Source: an uncultured Eubacteriales bacterium (lineage in GTDB: Bacteria; Bacillota; Clostridia; Christensenellales; Aristaeellaceae). From it: a stretch of 32,214 bases of DNA. The DNA is taken from the NCBI GenBank assembly GCA_902790345.1, contig CADARO010000008.1:1-32214 (forward strand), in the 5' to 3' direction. The position numbers and the translations under genes are program-made. Below the pieces are notes generated by a model. That model was not told the origin of the DNA and made no database searches. It saw nothing but the letters and a program-made list of their open reading frames with translations. Shown here piece by piece: positions 23,027-30,108 of the stretch. Each line of letters begins with the position of its first letter. The stretch's first letter is position 1.

Positions 23027-23818
23027 ATGGCCAATTATTCCGTGTTCACCAAGCCCTGGAGAGACGTGCCCGTGCCGCGGCTGATTGAGATCGTGCGGGG
23101 TATGGGTTACAACGCCATCGAGTTCCCGCTGCGCGACGGCGCGCAGGTGTGCCCCGCCGAGGCGGAGGCGAAGCTGCCCGGCCTGGTCAAGGCGCTGGCC
23201 GACGGCGGCATCCGCATCGACGACGTGGCCTCCACCCCGGAGGAGCGGGTGTTCGCCGCCTGCGCCGCCTCCGGCATCCCCATGATCCGGGTGATGTTCA
23301 ACCCGCCCCAGGCGGACGACTACCTGGCCCAGGAGGAGGCTTATGTGCGGGAGGTGGAGACCTGGCTGCCCCTGTGCGAGAAGTACGGCGTGAAGGTGGG
23401 TATCCAGATGCACCACGGCCGCGGCGCCATGACCACGGCGGACATGATGCGCGTGGTGTCCCGCTTCGATCCGAAATACATCGGCGCCATCTGGGACGCG
23501 GCCCACTCCGCCCTGGCGGGCGAGAACCCCGAGCAGGCCATCGACGTGTGCTGGAGCCATCTGTGCCTGGCCAACTTCAAGAACGCCCGCTATCAGATGT
23601 ACGGCCGCGACGCCGCCGGCTCCGCCGTCTACAAGGCGTACTTCTGCCCCGGCCCGGACGGCGCCCTCAGCTGGCCCCGGGCGGTGGCGCACCTCAAAAA
23701 GAAGGGCTACGCCGGCACCTGGTGCATGCCCGCCGAGTACACCGGCCTCACCAGCGAGGAGGAGCAGGCCTACGCCATCCGCGACCTGGCCTGGCTGAAG
23801 TCGCTGGTGGAGGGCTGA
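23027..23818 (+). CDS. Sugar phosphate isomerase/epimerase-like TIM barrel, altered metal site
   Basis: A 263-residue member of the xylose isomerase-like TIM-barrel family (AP_endonuc_2, PF01261). Family enzymes use four metal ligands in the order Glu, Asp, His, Glu. By eye, Asp157 (AIWDAAHS) and Glu237 (MPAEYTG) are kept, but the first Glu is Gln127 (GIQMHHG) and the His of the usual 'hlKD' strand is replaced in CLANFKNAR (residues 180-188). This suggests weak or different metal use. GAGAGGG precedes the ATG. It is probably co-transcribed with the Gfo/Idh/MocA gene 34 bases downstream and follows the regulator by 81 bases. Function could be an isomerase, epimerase or keto-sugar lyase. Confidence 0.82.
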   Translation: MANYSVFTKPWRDVPVPRLIEIVRGMGYNAIEFPLRDGAQVCPAEAEAKLPGLVKALADGGIRIDDVASTPEERVFAACAASGIPMIRVMFNPPQADDYLAQEEAYVREVETWLPLCEKYGVKVGIQMHHGRGAMTTADMMRVVSRFDPKYIGAIWDAAHSALAGENPEQAIDVCWSHLCLANFKNARYQMYGRDAAGSAVYKAYFCPGPDGALSWPRAVAHLKKKGYAGTWCMPAEYTGLTSEEEQAYAIRDLAWLKSLVEG

Positions 23819-23852
23819 CCGCGCGGCGCTGAGCGCCGGAAAGGACAAAACC

Positions 23853-24842
23853 ATGGCCGGGAAATTCAGAATGGCCTTTGTGGGGGCGGGCAATCGCGCC
23901 AATCAGGTGCACTATCCCGCCTTCGCGGATCTGGAAGACGTTGAGATCGCGGGCATCTGCGACATCGACCCCGTCCGCCTCAGGGCCACGGCGGACCGCT
24001 ACGGCGTGCCGGAGGAGCGGCGCTGGGGGGACAGCGTGTTTGCCTATCGCGACATGCTGACCAGCCTGAAGCCGGACGGCGTGGCCGTGATCGGGCAGCC
24101 GCATCTCATGTTCGACATATGGACCTGGGTGCTCTCCCAGGGCATGAACCTGTACATCGAGAAGCCCATGGGCATCACGGCCCACCAGGCTCGGCTGCTC
24201 AACGCCCTGGCGGCGGAGCACAACTGCGTGGCCACGGTGGCGCTGCAGCGCCGGGTGACGCCGGTGGTGATGAAGCTGCGGGACGAGTGCCTGGCCCGGG
24301 GGCCCATCACCCACGCCATGGTGCGCTTCTACAAGTGCGACCCGGTGGACTTTGTGAACGCCCGGGATCACATGATGGACGACTGCGTGCACGCCATCGA
24401 CACGCTGCGCTGGGTGTTCGGCGACGAGGACATCGTGAACATCACCAGCAAGTGCCGCCGGGTGGGCACCCATGACATCAACTACATCTCCGCCGCCCTG
24501 GAATTCGCCGGCGGCGGCATGGGGTATCTGCTGAACAGCTGGTCCAGCGGCCGGCGGATCTTTGACATCGAGATGCACGCGCCGAAAATCTGCGCCGAGG
24601 CGGAGCACGAAAAGGGCGGCACCCTCTACGCCGACGGCGACACCACGGGGCGCTACATCTCCTCGGCCGAGGCGGCGGGAGATGAGCGCTTCCACGTGTA
24701 CACCGGCGTGGAGAACCTGGCCCGGAACTTCGTGGACTGCTGCCGGGATCGGAGCCTGACGCCGCTGAGCCCCTTCTCCAACGCCGTGAAGACCATGGAG
24801 GCGGCGGAGAAGATCCTGGCCCAGGCGATCCTGGCCGAATAG
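23853..24842 (+). CDS. Gfo/Idh/MocA family oxidoreductase
   Basis: A 329-residue NAD(P)-dependent dehydrogenase of the glucose-fructose oxidoreductase/inositol dehydrogenase family. The N-terminal Rossmann fold starts MAFVGAGNRANQVH, with the GxGxxx dinucleotide motif at 11-16. The signature EKP is at 103-105 (YIEKPMG; Lys104 is the usual catalytic base partner). The catalytic Asp/His region is MDDCVHAIDTLRW, with His180 and Asp183. Asp at the end of the second strand (ICDIDP) favours NAD. These enzymes oxidise a ring hydroxyl of a sugar or inositol, often at C3. A sugar isomerase-like gene lies just upstream and a hydroxyacid dehydrogenase gene 42 bases downstream. Confidence 0.9.
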   Translation: MAGKFRMAFVGAGNRANQVHYPAFADLEDVEIAGICDIDPVRLRATADRYGVPEERRWGDSVFAYRDMLTSLKPDGVAVIGQPHLMFDIWTWVLSQGMNLYIEKPMGITAHQARLLNALAAEHNCVATVALQRRVTPVVMKLRDECLARGPITHAMVRFYKCDPVDFVNARDHMMDDCVHAIDTLRWVFGDEDIVNITSKCRRVGTHDINYISAALEFAGGGMGYLLNSWSSGRRIFDIEMHAPKICAEAEHEKGGTLYADGDTTGRYISSAEAAGDERFHVYTGVENLARNFVDCCRDRSLTPLSPFSNAVKTMEAAEKILAQAILAE

Positions 24843-24884
24843 AAAACGCTTTGAGACAAAATGATAGCAGGGGAGGAAAAGACC

Positions 24885-25895
24885 ATGTACAAGGTCGCGA
24901 TACTGGTTGAAAAGGAGCTGGCCTACAGCATTTTCCGCGAGAAGGATCTGGCGTTTCTGAGCACCTTCGCCACCTTCAATCCCATCGACGAGCTGCCCGA
25001 GAAGATCACGCCGGAATTCATGGAGGCCCAGCTGCCGGACGCGGACGCCTGCATCACCTGCTGGCGCACCCCCACCTTCAGCAAGGAGCTGCTGGACAAG
25101 AACCCCAAGCTGCGCTTCATCATGCACGGGGCCGGCGCGGTGCGCAATCTGGTCTGCCCCGAATTCTGGACCATGCAGGGCCGCCACATTTCCTCCAACG
25201 CCCCGGTCATCGCCGAGGACGTGGCTCAGACCACGCTGGCGCTGATCCTGGCTTCCCTGAAGCAGATGTGGGCCTTCAACGCCATGACCCACGCCGGCGG
25301 CTGGAAGGGCGGCGAGCACGGCACCTTCACCACCAAGCGGCTGGACGAGATGAACGTGGGCATCGTGGGCTGCTCCCTGGTGGGCAAGGAGGTCATCAAG
25401 ATCCTGCGGCCCTTCAACTGCCACCTGCGGGTGTGGGACCCCTACCTGTCCCCGCTGGAGGCTGAGATCCTGCACGTGGAGCAGATGGAGCTGGACGAGC
25501 TCATCGCCACCAGCGACGTGCTGACCATGCACGCCCCCGCCAATCCGGACTGCAAAAACATCCTCAACGCGAAGAACATCCCCCTCATCAAGGACGGCGC
25601 GCTGCTGGTGAACACCGCCCGGGGCCTGGAGATCGAGGAGGAGGCGCTCATCAGGGAGCTGAAGACCGGCCGCTTCTTCGCCTGCCTGGACGTGACCAGC
25701 CCCGAGCCGCCGGCTGTGGACAACCCCCTGCGCGGCATGGACAACGTGGTGCTCACGCCCCACATCGCCGGCGGACATACCATCCAGGGCCGGAAGATGC
25801 TGGGCCGCAACACCATCAAGGAGGTCTACAACTACCTCACCAAGGGCCTCATCGCCTACGAGGTGCGGGGCGAGATGCTGGAGCACATGGCGTAA
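24885..25895 (+). CDS. D-2-hydroxyacid dehydrogenase family protein
   Basis: A 336-residue NAD-dependent dehydrogenase of the D-isomer 2-hydroxyacid family. The catalytic triad is visible as Arg246 (NTARGLEI), Glu274 (SPEPP) and His293 (TPHIAGG). The Rossmann motif reads G162-C-S-L-V-G167, with Ser in place of the central Gly of GxGxxG. Asp185 (VWDPY) at the second-strand end favours NAD over NADP. The enzyme family interconverts 2-keto acids and D-2-hydroxy acids, for example glyoxylate/hydroxypyruvate or phosphoglycerate. The start at 24885 has GGGGAGG upstream at a good distance; the in-frame ATG at 24861 precedes that site. It is the last gene of a three-enzyme plus-strand set, so a sugar-acid or keto-acid product is the probable substrate. 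Confidence 0.9.
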   Translation: MYKVAILVEKELAYSIFREKDLAFLSTFATFNPIDELPEKITPEFMEAQLPDADACITCWRTPTFSKELLDKNPKLRFIMHGAGAVRNLVCPEFWTMQGRHISSNAPVIAEDVAQTTLALILASLKQMWAFNAMTHAGGWKGGEHGTFTTKRLDEMNVGIVGCSLVGKEVIKILRPFNCHLRVWDPYLSPLEAEILHVEQMELDELIATSDVLTMHAPANPDCKNILNAKNIPLIKDGALLVNTARGLEIEEEALIRELKTGRFFACLDVTSPEPPAVDNPLRGMDNVVLTPHIAGGHTIQGRKMLGRNTIKEVYNYLTKGLIAYEVRGEMLEHMA

Positions 25896-25911
25896 CGCTT
25901 TTACAACCACA

Positions 25912-25951
25912 AAAAAGGCGGGCACGTGCCGCGTTTCCGGCATGTGCCCGC
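25912..25951 (-). terminator. Intrinsic terminator of the medium-chain dehydrogenase gene
   Basis: A 14-bp stem with one wobble (25918-25931 with 25938-25951) has a CGTTTC loop and is followed on the minus strand by CCTTTTTTGTGG. It lies just past the stop of the minus-strand dehydrogenase. The hairpin may also help end the convergent plus-strand transcript, but there is no T-run on that side. Confidence 0.8.
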
Positions 25952-25955
25952 GCTG

Positions 25956-26996
25956 TCAGGCCTCCTGGGGCCGCCGGCAGTCGATGACCACGTGGATGGC
26001 GCCCTCGGGCGGGTCGTTGCGCAGCTGGAAGGCCTCCTGAATCCGTTCCAGGGGGAAGGTGTGGGTGATCATTTCGCTGGTGTTCACCAGGCCGTCCTCC
26101 ACCAGCTGGATCCCCTCCTGAAAGAAGCGGCGCATGTCGATGTCCCGGCGGGGCTCGGTCATGTAGAACTCCAGGCGCTTGCGGTGGGCCTTGAAGAAGT
26201 CGATGGGCTTATGGCACACGCCGATGCAGCCGTAGAGCACCACCCGGGCGCACATGGCCGCGCAGTCGATGGCGTCCACCACGCCATCCCCCTCCAGCAG
26301 ACAGGGGATGACCACGTCGAAGCCCTCCGGGAAATCCCGGCCGGCGAAGTCCATGGTGCGGGCGTCCTTGTCCGGCAGAAGATAGGTGTGGGTGGCGCCA
26401 TACTTGCGGGCCAGGGCCAGCTTGGCGGGGCTCAGGTCGGTCACGGCCAGGGCCTTCGGACTGAACAGGCGCACAACCTGGGTCATCACCAGTCCGCTGA
26501 CCCCCTGGCCCATGATGAGCACATTCCTGGTCTGGTCGATTTTGCCCAGCTCCGCCGCGTGCAGGATGCCGGGCAGCACCTCGATGGGGCTGATCTCCAG
26601 CTCCGGGAAGTCCGGGGGCAGCACCTTCACGTTGAAGGGCTTGCACACGATGTATTCGGCGTAGGCGCCCCACACGTAGCGGCAGGTGACCTTGTCGCCC
26701 GGCTTCAGGCCCACCACCTTGCTGCCCACCATGTCCAGCACGCCGCTGACCTCATGGCCCAGCCGGGCGGGGGTGGAGATGAACTCCGGCGCGCGGGTGC
26801 CCCGATAGGCCTCCAGATCGCTGCCGCAGATGCCCACCCACTTGATTTTGACGCGCACCTCGTCGTCCGCCGGAACGGGGATCAGCGCGTTGCGCACGCT
26901 CATCTTGTAGGGCGCGTCCAGCACGGCCACCCGCTGGGTGTCTTTTCCGGCGCGGTCCACCAGATGCAGGTCGGCCATGGTCATTTTCGTTGCCAT
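25956..26996 (-). CDS. Zinc-type medium-chain dehydrogenase (sorbitol/threonine dehydrogenase-like), no structural-zinc loop
   Basis: A 346-residue MDR-superfamily enzyme. Residues 55-60 GICGSD carry the catalytic-zinc Cys57, and GHE (80-82) supplies His81 and Glu82. The Rossmann motif is G163-Q-G-V-S-G168, with Asp187 (VTDLSP) at the second-strand end, favouring NAD. The four-cysteine structural zinc loop normally found near residues 95-115 is absent: that region reads LKPGDKVTCRYVWGAYAEYI with a single Cys. Members oxidise secondary hydroxyls of polyols or sugar acids. A ribosome site lies a few bases upstream of the ATG (AAGGAGGG). The gene is divergent from the second Gfo/Idh/MocA gene and has its own promoter and terminator. 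Confidence 0.88.
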   Translation of the reverse strand: MATKMTMADLHLVDRAGKDTQRVAVLDAPYKMSVRNALIPVPADDEVRVKIKWVGICGSDLEAYRGTRAPEFISTPARLGHEVSGVLDMVGSKVVGLKPGDKVTCRYVWGAYAEYIVCKPFNVKVLPPDFPELEISPIEVLPGILHAAELGKIDQTRNVLIMGQGVSGLVMTQVVRLFSPKALAVTDLSPAKLALARKYGATHTYLLPDKDARTMDFAGRDFPEGFDVVIPCLLEGDGVVDAIDCAAMCARVVLYGCIGVCHKPIDFFKAHRKRLEFYMTEPRRDIDMRRFFQEGIQLVEDGLVNTSEMITHTFPLERIQEAFQLRNDPPEGAIHVVIDCRRPQEA

Positions 26997-27022
26997 TGAA
27001 ATCCCTCCTTGCGTTTGTCTGT

Positions 27023-27031
27023 ATTATAGCA
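27023..27031 (-). promoter_or_regulatory. Extended -10 promoter for the medium-chain dehydrogenase gene
   Basis: On the minus strand TGCTATAAT (complement of 27023-27031) is a perfect TGn-extended -10 element about 30 bases upstream of the start codon at 26996. No good -35 is visible. The 81-base gap must also hold the plus-strand gene's signals, of which only its AGGAGGA ribosome site is clear. Confidence 0.6.
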
Positions 27032-27077
27032 TAAACCCGGGCGGGAGAGAATAACCCCATGTCAGGAGGAGCAAATC

Positions 27078-28145
27078 GTGAAGACAATACGCGTCGCCCT
27101 GATCGGCTACGGCCGCAGCGGCCGAAACATCCATCGCAGCCTGATGAGCCAGCTGCCCGAAAAATACCAGATCGCGGCGTTCGTGGATCTGGACGCCCAG
27201 CGCCGGGCGCTGATCCGGCGGGAGAACGGCGTCGAGGCGCTGCCGGATTACCGGGACCTGTTCGGCCGGAGGGACATTGACCTGGTGGTGAACGCCAGCT
27301 ATTCCTTCGACCATGCCCGGATCAGCGCCGACCTGCTGCGGCACGGCTTCAACGTGCTCTCCGAAAAGCCCGCCGCCCGGGACGCGGACGAGTTCGCCTC
27401 GACCCTGCGGGCCGCCCGGGAGAGCGGCAGCCGCTATTTCGTGTTTCAGCAGTACCGCTTCGCCCCGGCCTACCGCAGGATCCGGGAGGTGGTGGAGAGC
27501 GGCAAGCTGGGCCGGATCATCCAGTTCACCTTCACCTTCGACAGCTTCGCCCGCCGGTGGGACTGGCAGACGGTGCACGGCTTCAACGCCGGCAACCTGC
27601 ACAACATGGGCCCTCATCCCCTGGACTGGGCGCTGGACATGATGGGCTTCCCGGAGGACGTGAGCGTGTTCTGCGCCATGGACCGGGCCCATTTCTTCGG
27701 CGACGGCGAGGACTTCGTGAAGCTGTTTCTGCGGGCGCCCGGCGCGCCGCTGGGGGAGATCGAGGTGTCGGCCAGCTACGCCTACGGGAAGAACACCTAC
27801 GAGCTGCAGGGCACCCGGGGCTGCCTCACCGGCACCGACGTCGGGCTGAAATGGCAGTATTACCGGGATGAGGAAGCGCCGGTTCAGCGCCTGGACACCC
27901 GCTCCATGCGGGCGGCGGACGCCACGCCGGTCTACGGCTTGGAAACTCTGCCCATCCATGAGGAGAGCTGGCAGCCCACGGGCTACGAGGTGGACGCCTT
28001 CAACGCCAAGGGGCTGAACTGCTACAACGCGCTGTACGAGACCCTGACGGAGGGCAGGCCCTTCCTCATCCGCAACGAGGAGATCATGCTTCAAATGCGG
28101 GTGACGGAGGAGGCCTACCGCCAGAACGCGGCGCTCTTCCGCTGA
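27078..28145 (+). CDS. Gfo/Idh/MocA family oxidoreductase, second copy
   Basis: A 355-residue NAD(P)-dependent dehydrogenase. The Rossmann motif is ALIGYGRSGRNIHR (G10, G12, G15). EKP is at 96-98 (LSEKPAARD, Lys97). The catalytic region is NLHNMGPHPLDWALDMMG, with His180 and Asp183. The C-terminal half is the expected beta-sheet substrate domain. It is only distantly similar to the 23853 gene product, so it is not a recent duplicate. The start is a GTG preceded 7 bases upstream by AGGAGGA; there is no suitable ATG. It is convergent with the second isomerase-like gene, and the two could act on the same sugar. The preferred substrate cannot be told from sequence. Confidence 0.9.
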   Translation: MKTIRVALIGYGRSGRNIHRSLMSQLPEKYQIAAFVDLDAQRRALIRRENGVEALPDYRDLFGRRDIDLVVNASYSFDHARISADLLRHGFNVLSEKPAARDADEFASTLRAARESGSRYFVFQQYRFAPAYRRIREVVESGKLGRIIQFTFTFDSFARRWDWQTVHGFNAGNLHNMGPHPLDWALDMMGFPEDVSVFCAMDRAHFFGDGEDFVKLFLRAPGAPLGEIEVSASYAYGKNTYELQGTRGCLTGTDVGLKWQYYRDEEAPVQRLDTRSMRAADATPVYGLETLPIHEESWQPTGYEVDAFNAKGLNCYNALYETLTEGRPFLIRNEEIMLQMRVTEEAYRQNAALFR

Positions 28146-28158
28146 ACGCCGCGCAAAA

Positions 28159-28188
28159 GCGCCCCGCGCCTTCATCGGCGCGGAGCGC
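28159..28188. terminator. Hairpin between convergent genes, probable bidirectional terminator
   Basis: A 12-bp stem with one mismatch (GCGCCCCGCGCC arm, TTCATC loop) fills most of the gap between the stops at 28145 and 28204. On the minus strand it is followed by TTTT. On the plus strand the flank is G-rich, so termination there is less sure. Confidence 0.5.
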
Positions 28189-28203
28189 GGGGGATTCAGG
28201 GCT

Positions 28204-29007
28204 TCAGCCCTCCATGAATTTGTGATAGAAGGGGAATTCGGTGTCGCAGTCGGGCAGGTCGGGATGCCATTTCTTTTCCCATTCCAGGGAGAAGTAGCCG
28301 TCGAACCCGTCCGCCAGGACGGCCTTCACGATCTCGTGGATCGGGATGTCGCCGTCGCCCACGTGGCAGAGCTTGAAGGTGCCGTCTGGCATGCGCAGGT
28401 GATCCTTCACGTGGATGTGCTTCATGAGCGGCCTGACCGTCTGATAGAAGGGCATGAAGTCATCGCCGTAGATCTTGTCGCTGTGCTCGATGTCCCACAG
28501 GATGCCGAAGCGCGGGCTCTTCACCTGGGCGATGAGGCTCTTCATGACCTCGATGGTGTTGAAGTTGCCGTGCACCTCCAGGAGGATGCCCACGTTGGTG
28601 CCCTGGGCGTAGCCGCACAGCTCGTCGATGCCCTCGGCGGCCAGGCGGGCGGCCTCGTCCACGCTGCGGCCCTCGGGGATCTTGTCGCCGAAGAGGCGGA
28701 TGTAGGGAATGCCCATGGCCTGGCACACGTCGATGGTGCGCCGGCCGGTCTCGATCATCTGGGCTTTCTTTTCGGGATCGTGGAAGTTGATGGAGGAGCC
28801 GAAGGCGCACATCTCCAGGCCGTGGTCTGCCAGGCGGCGCTTGGTCTCCTGCTGGCGGCCGGGCTTGAAGTACTCGATTTCGTCCGCTTCCATCTTGCCC
28901 TCGATGCCGCGAATTTCAATGGCCGGATAGCCCATGCGCTGCGCCTCGGTGAGAATCTTCTCGAAGCTCCAGTCTGGGCAGCCCAGCGTGGTGAAGGATA
29001 ATTTCAT
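28204..29007 (-). CDS. Sugar phosphate isomerase/epimerase-like TIM barrel
   Basis: A 267-residue AP_endonuc_2 TIM-barrel protein of the tagatose-3-epimerase/IolE/IolI type. All four metal ligands are visible: Glu144 (LLEVHG), Asp172 (LWDIEHS), His199 (HIHVKDH) and Glu242 (SLEWEKK). This contrasts with the paralogue at 23027-23818. GHVGDGDIP-like sequence (CHVGDGDIPIHEIV) matches the conserved 'G.G.ip' loop that binds sugar phosphates or inosose. AAAGGAGAG lies 7-8 bases before the ATG. It is divergent from the AraC regulator gene with a palindrome in the shared promoter region, so it is probably controlled by that regulator. An epimerase, dehydratase or keto-sugar lyase are all possible. Confidence 0.9.
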   Translation of the reverse strand: MKLSFTTLGCPDWSFEKILTEAQRMGYPAIEIRGIEGKMEADEIEYFKPGRQQETKRRLADHGLEMCAFGSSINFHDPEKKAQMIETGRRTIDVCQAMGIPYIRLFGDKIPEGRSVDEAARLAAEGIDELCGYAQGTNVGILLEVHGNFNTIEVMKSLIAQVKSPRFGILWDIEHSDKIYGDDFMPFYQTVRPLMKHIHVKDHLRMPDGTFKLCHVGDGDIPIHEIVKAVLADGFDGYFSLEWEKKWHPDLPDCDTEFPFYHKFMEG

Positions 29008-29039
29008 AGATAATCTCTCCTTTACATTACGTTAAATAC

Positions 29040-29068
29040 ATAATAATATGTTTTTGTGCGGAATGCAA
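29040..29068 (-). promoter_or_regulatory. Sigma-A promoter of the isomerase-like gene
   Basis: On the minus strand TTGCAT (complement of 29063-29068), a 17-bp spacer and TATTAT (complement of 29040-29045) lie about 33 bases upstream of the start at 29007. The palindrome at 29052-29077 covers its -35 region. Confidence 0.65.
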
Positions 29069-29077
29069 TGCACAAAA
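29052..29077. promoter_or_regulatory. Palindromic operator candidate in the AraC/isomerase divergent region
   Basis: TTTTGTGC (29052-29059) and GCACAAAA (29070-29077) are perfect 8-base inverted arms with a 10-base spacer, a 26-bp dyad. It overlaps the -35 and spacer of the minus-strand promoter and lies just upstream of a TATACT -10-like hexamer (29091-29096) for the AraC-type gene. It is well placed for control of both genes. Confidence 0.6.
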
Positions 29078-29122
29078 CGACACTGAAAAATATACTTTTA
29101 GAAAGCGGTGAGGCGGTTGAAA

Positions 29123-29920
29123 ATGATCGAACTGGTGGCCATGGGCGTGAACACGGATCACATGCCGGGGGAGACGCGCAGGCACTCGGACGGCATGCCT
29201 CATTACGTGTTCATTCAGATGCTGACGCCGGGCTTCGCCAGCGTTTCCAGCGGCATTCGCCGCATCGAGCCCTATGAATGCGTGCTCTACGCCCCCCGCA
29301 CGCCCCGGGTGCTGAACCCGCAGGACGCGGAGAGCAGCTTCCGGGACAACTGGGTATTCTTCAAGGGCGACGGCGCCCGGGAGATGATCGAGCGCTACGG
29401 CATCGTGCCCGGCCGCATCTACCACCCCGGCGCGCTGCACAACGTGGCGGAGTGCTTCCGCATGCTGTTTTCGGAGTACATCCGCCCTGACGAGCGGGAT
29501 CACGAGCTGTCCACCCTCATCATGCGGCAGATTTTCATCTATCTCTCCCGGTCGAATCAGATCAGAACCTCGGAAAAGAGCGCCGATTCGGCCTACGCCG
29601 ACCAGCTGGCCCAGATCCGCTTCGACATCTATCAGGACGTGGCCCGGGCCTGGAACGTGGGCGAGCTGGCCCGCCGGCTGAACATGAGCACCACCTGGTT
29701 CGACAAGATCTATCAGGCGCAATACGGCCTCTCGCCCAAGCAGGACGTGCTGCGGGCCCGCATCGAGCGGGCCAAGAGCATGCTGAGCTTCACGGATCAC
29801 TCCCTGCGGGACATCGCCCAGCTCACGGGCTTTCAGAACGAGTATTATTTCAGCCGCAGCTTCCGCAGCCGCGTCGGCATGACGCCAGGCGAGTATCGCC
29901 GGGGCCGGAAGGGCGAATGA
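29123..29920 (+). CDS. AraC family transcriptional regulator
   Basis: A 265-residue regulator. Residues 1-150 form a small cupin-like sensor domain (SDGMPHYVFIQMLTPGF, ECVLYAPRTPR, PGALHNVAECF). Residues about 165-262 form the AraC DNA-binding domain with two helix-turn-helix motifs: VGELARRLNMSTTWFDKIYQAQYGLSPKQ, then LRDIAQLTGFQNEYYFSRSF and the family ending VGMTPGEYRR. The ATG at 29123 has GAGG 9-10 bases upstream; the in-frame GTG at 29108 overlaps that site. It lies between the isomerase-like gene (divergent) and the second transporter (downstream), so it likely senses a sugar and activates one or both units. Confidence 0.92.
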   Translation: MIELVAMGVNTDHMPGETRRHSDGMPHYVFIQMLTPGFASVSSGIRRIEPYECVLYAPRTPRVLNPQDAESSFRDNWVFFKGDGAREMIERYGIVPGRIYHPGALHNVAECFRMLFSEYIRPDERDHELSTLIMRQIFIYLSRSNQIRTSEKSADSAYADQLAQIRFDIYQDVARAWNVGELARRLNMSTTWFDKIYQAQYGLSPKQDVLRARIERAKSMLSFTDHSLRDIAQLTGFQNEYYFSRSFRSRVGMTPGEYRRGRKGE

Positions 29921-30008
29921 ATGCCAAAAAATTTTCACAAAAAGGAACCGGATTATAATTTTCAAAACAAAAAAGACGAATTATTTGATTTTTTCCATCT
30001 TTTCCGTC

Positions 30009-30036
30009 TTGACATATGTTGCCGAAATGTTAATAT
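30009..30036 (+). promoter_or_regulatory. Promoter of the second transport operon
   Basis: TTGACA (30009-30014), a 16-bp spacer and TAATAT (30031-30036) lie about 70 bases upstream of the binding-protein start. The preceding AT-rich stretch (29935-30008) contains AAGACG...CGTCTT arms (about 29974-30010) that could be an AraC half-site pair or a weak terminator for the AraC gene. Confidence 0.65.
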
Positions 30037-30108
30037 CTAAATATGGACAGTGGTTTCCGGCTTACGGGCGGGGGCCGATGTTCAAAGAAAGAAAAGGAGG
30101 ATTAGACT

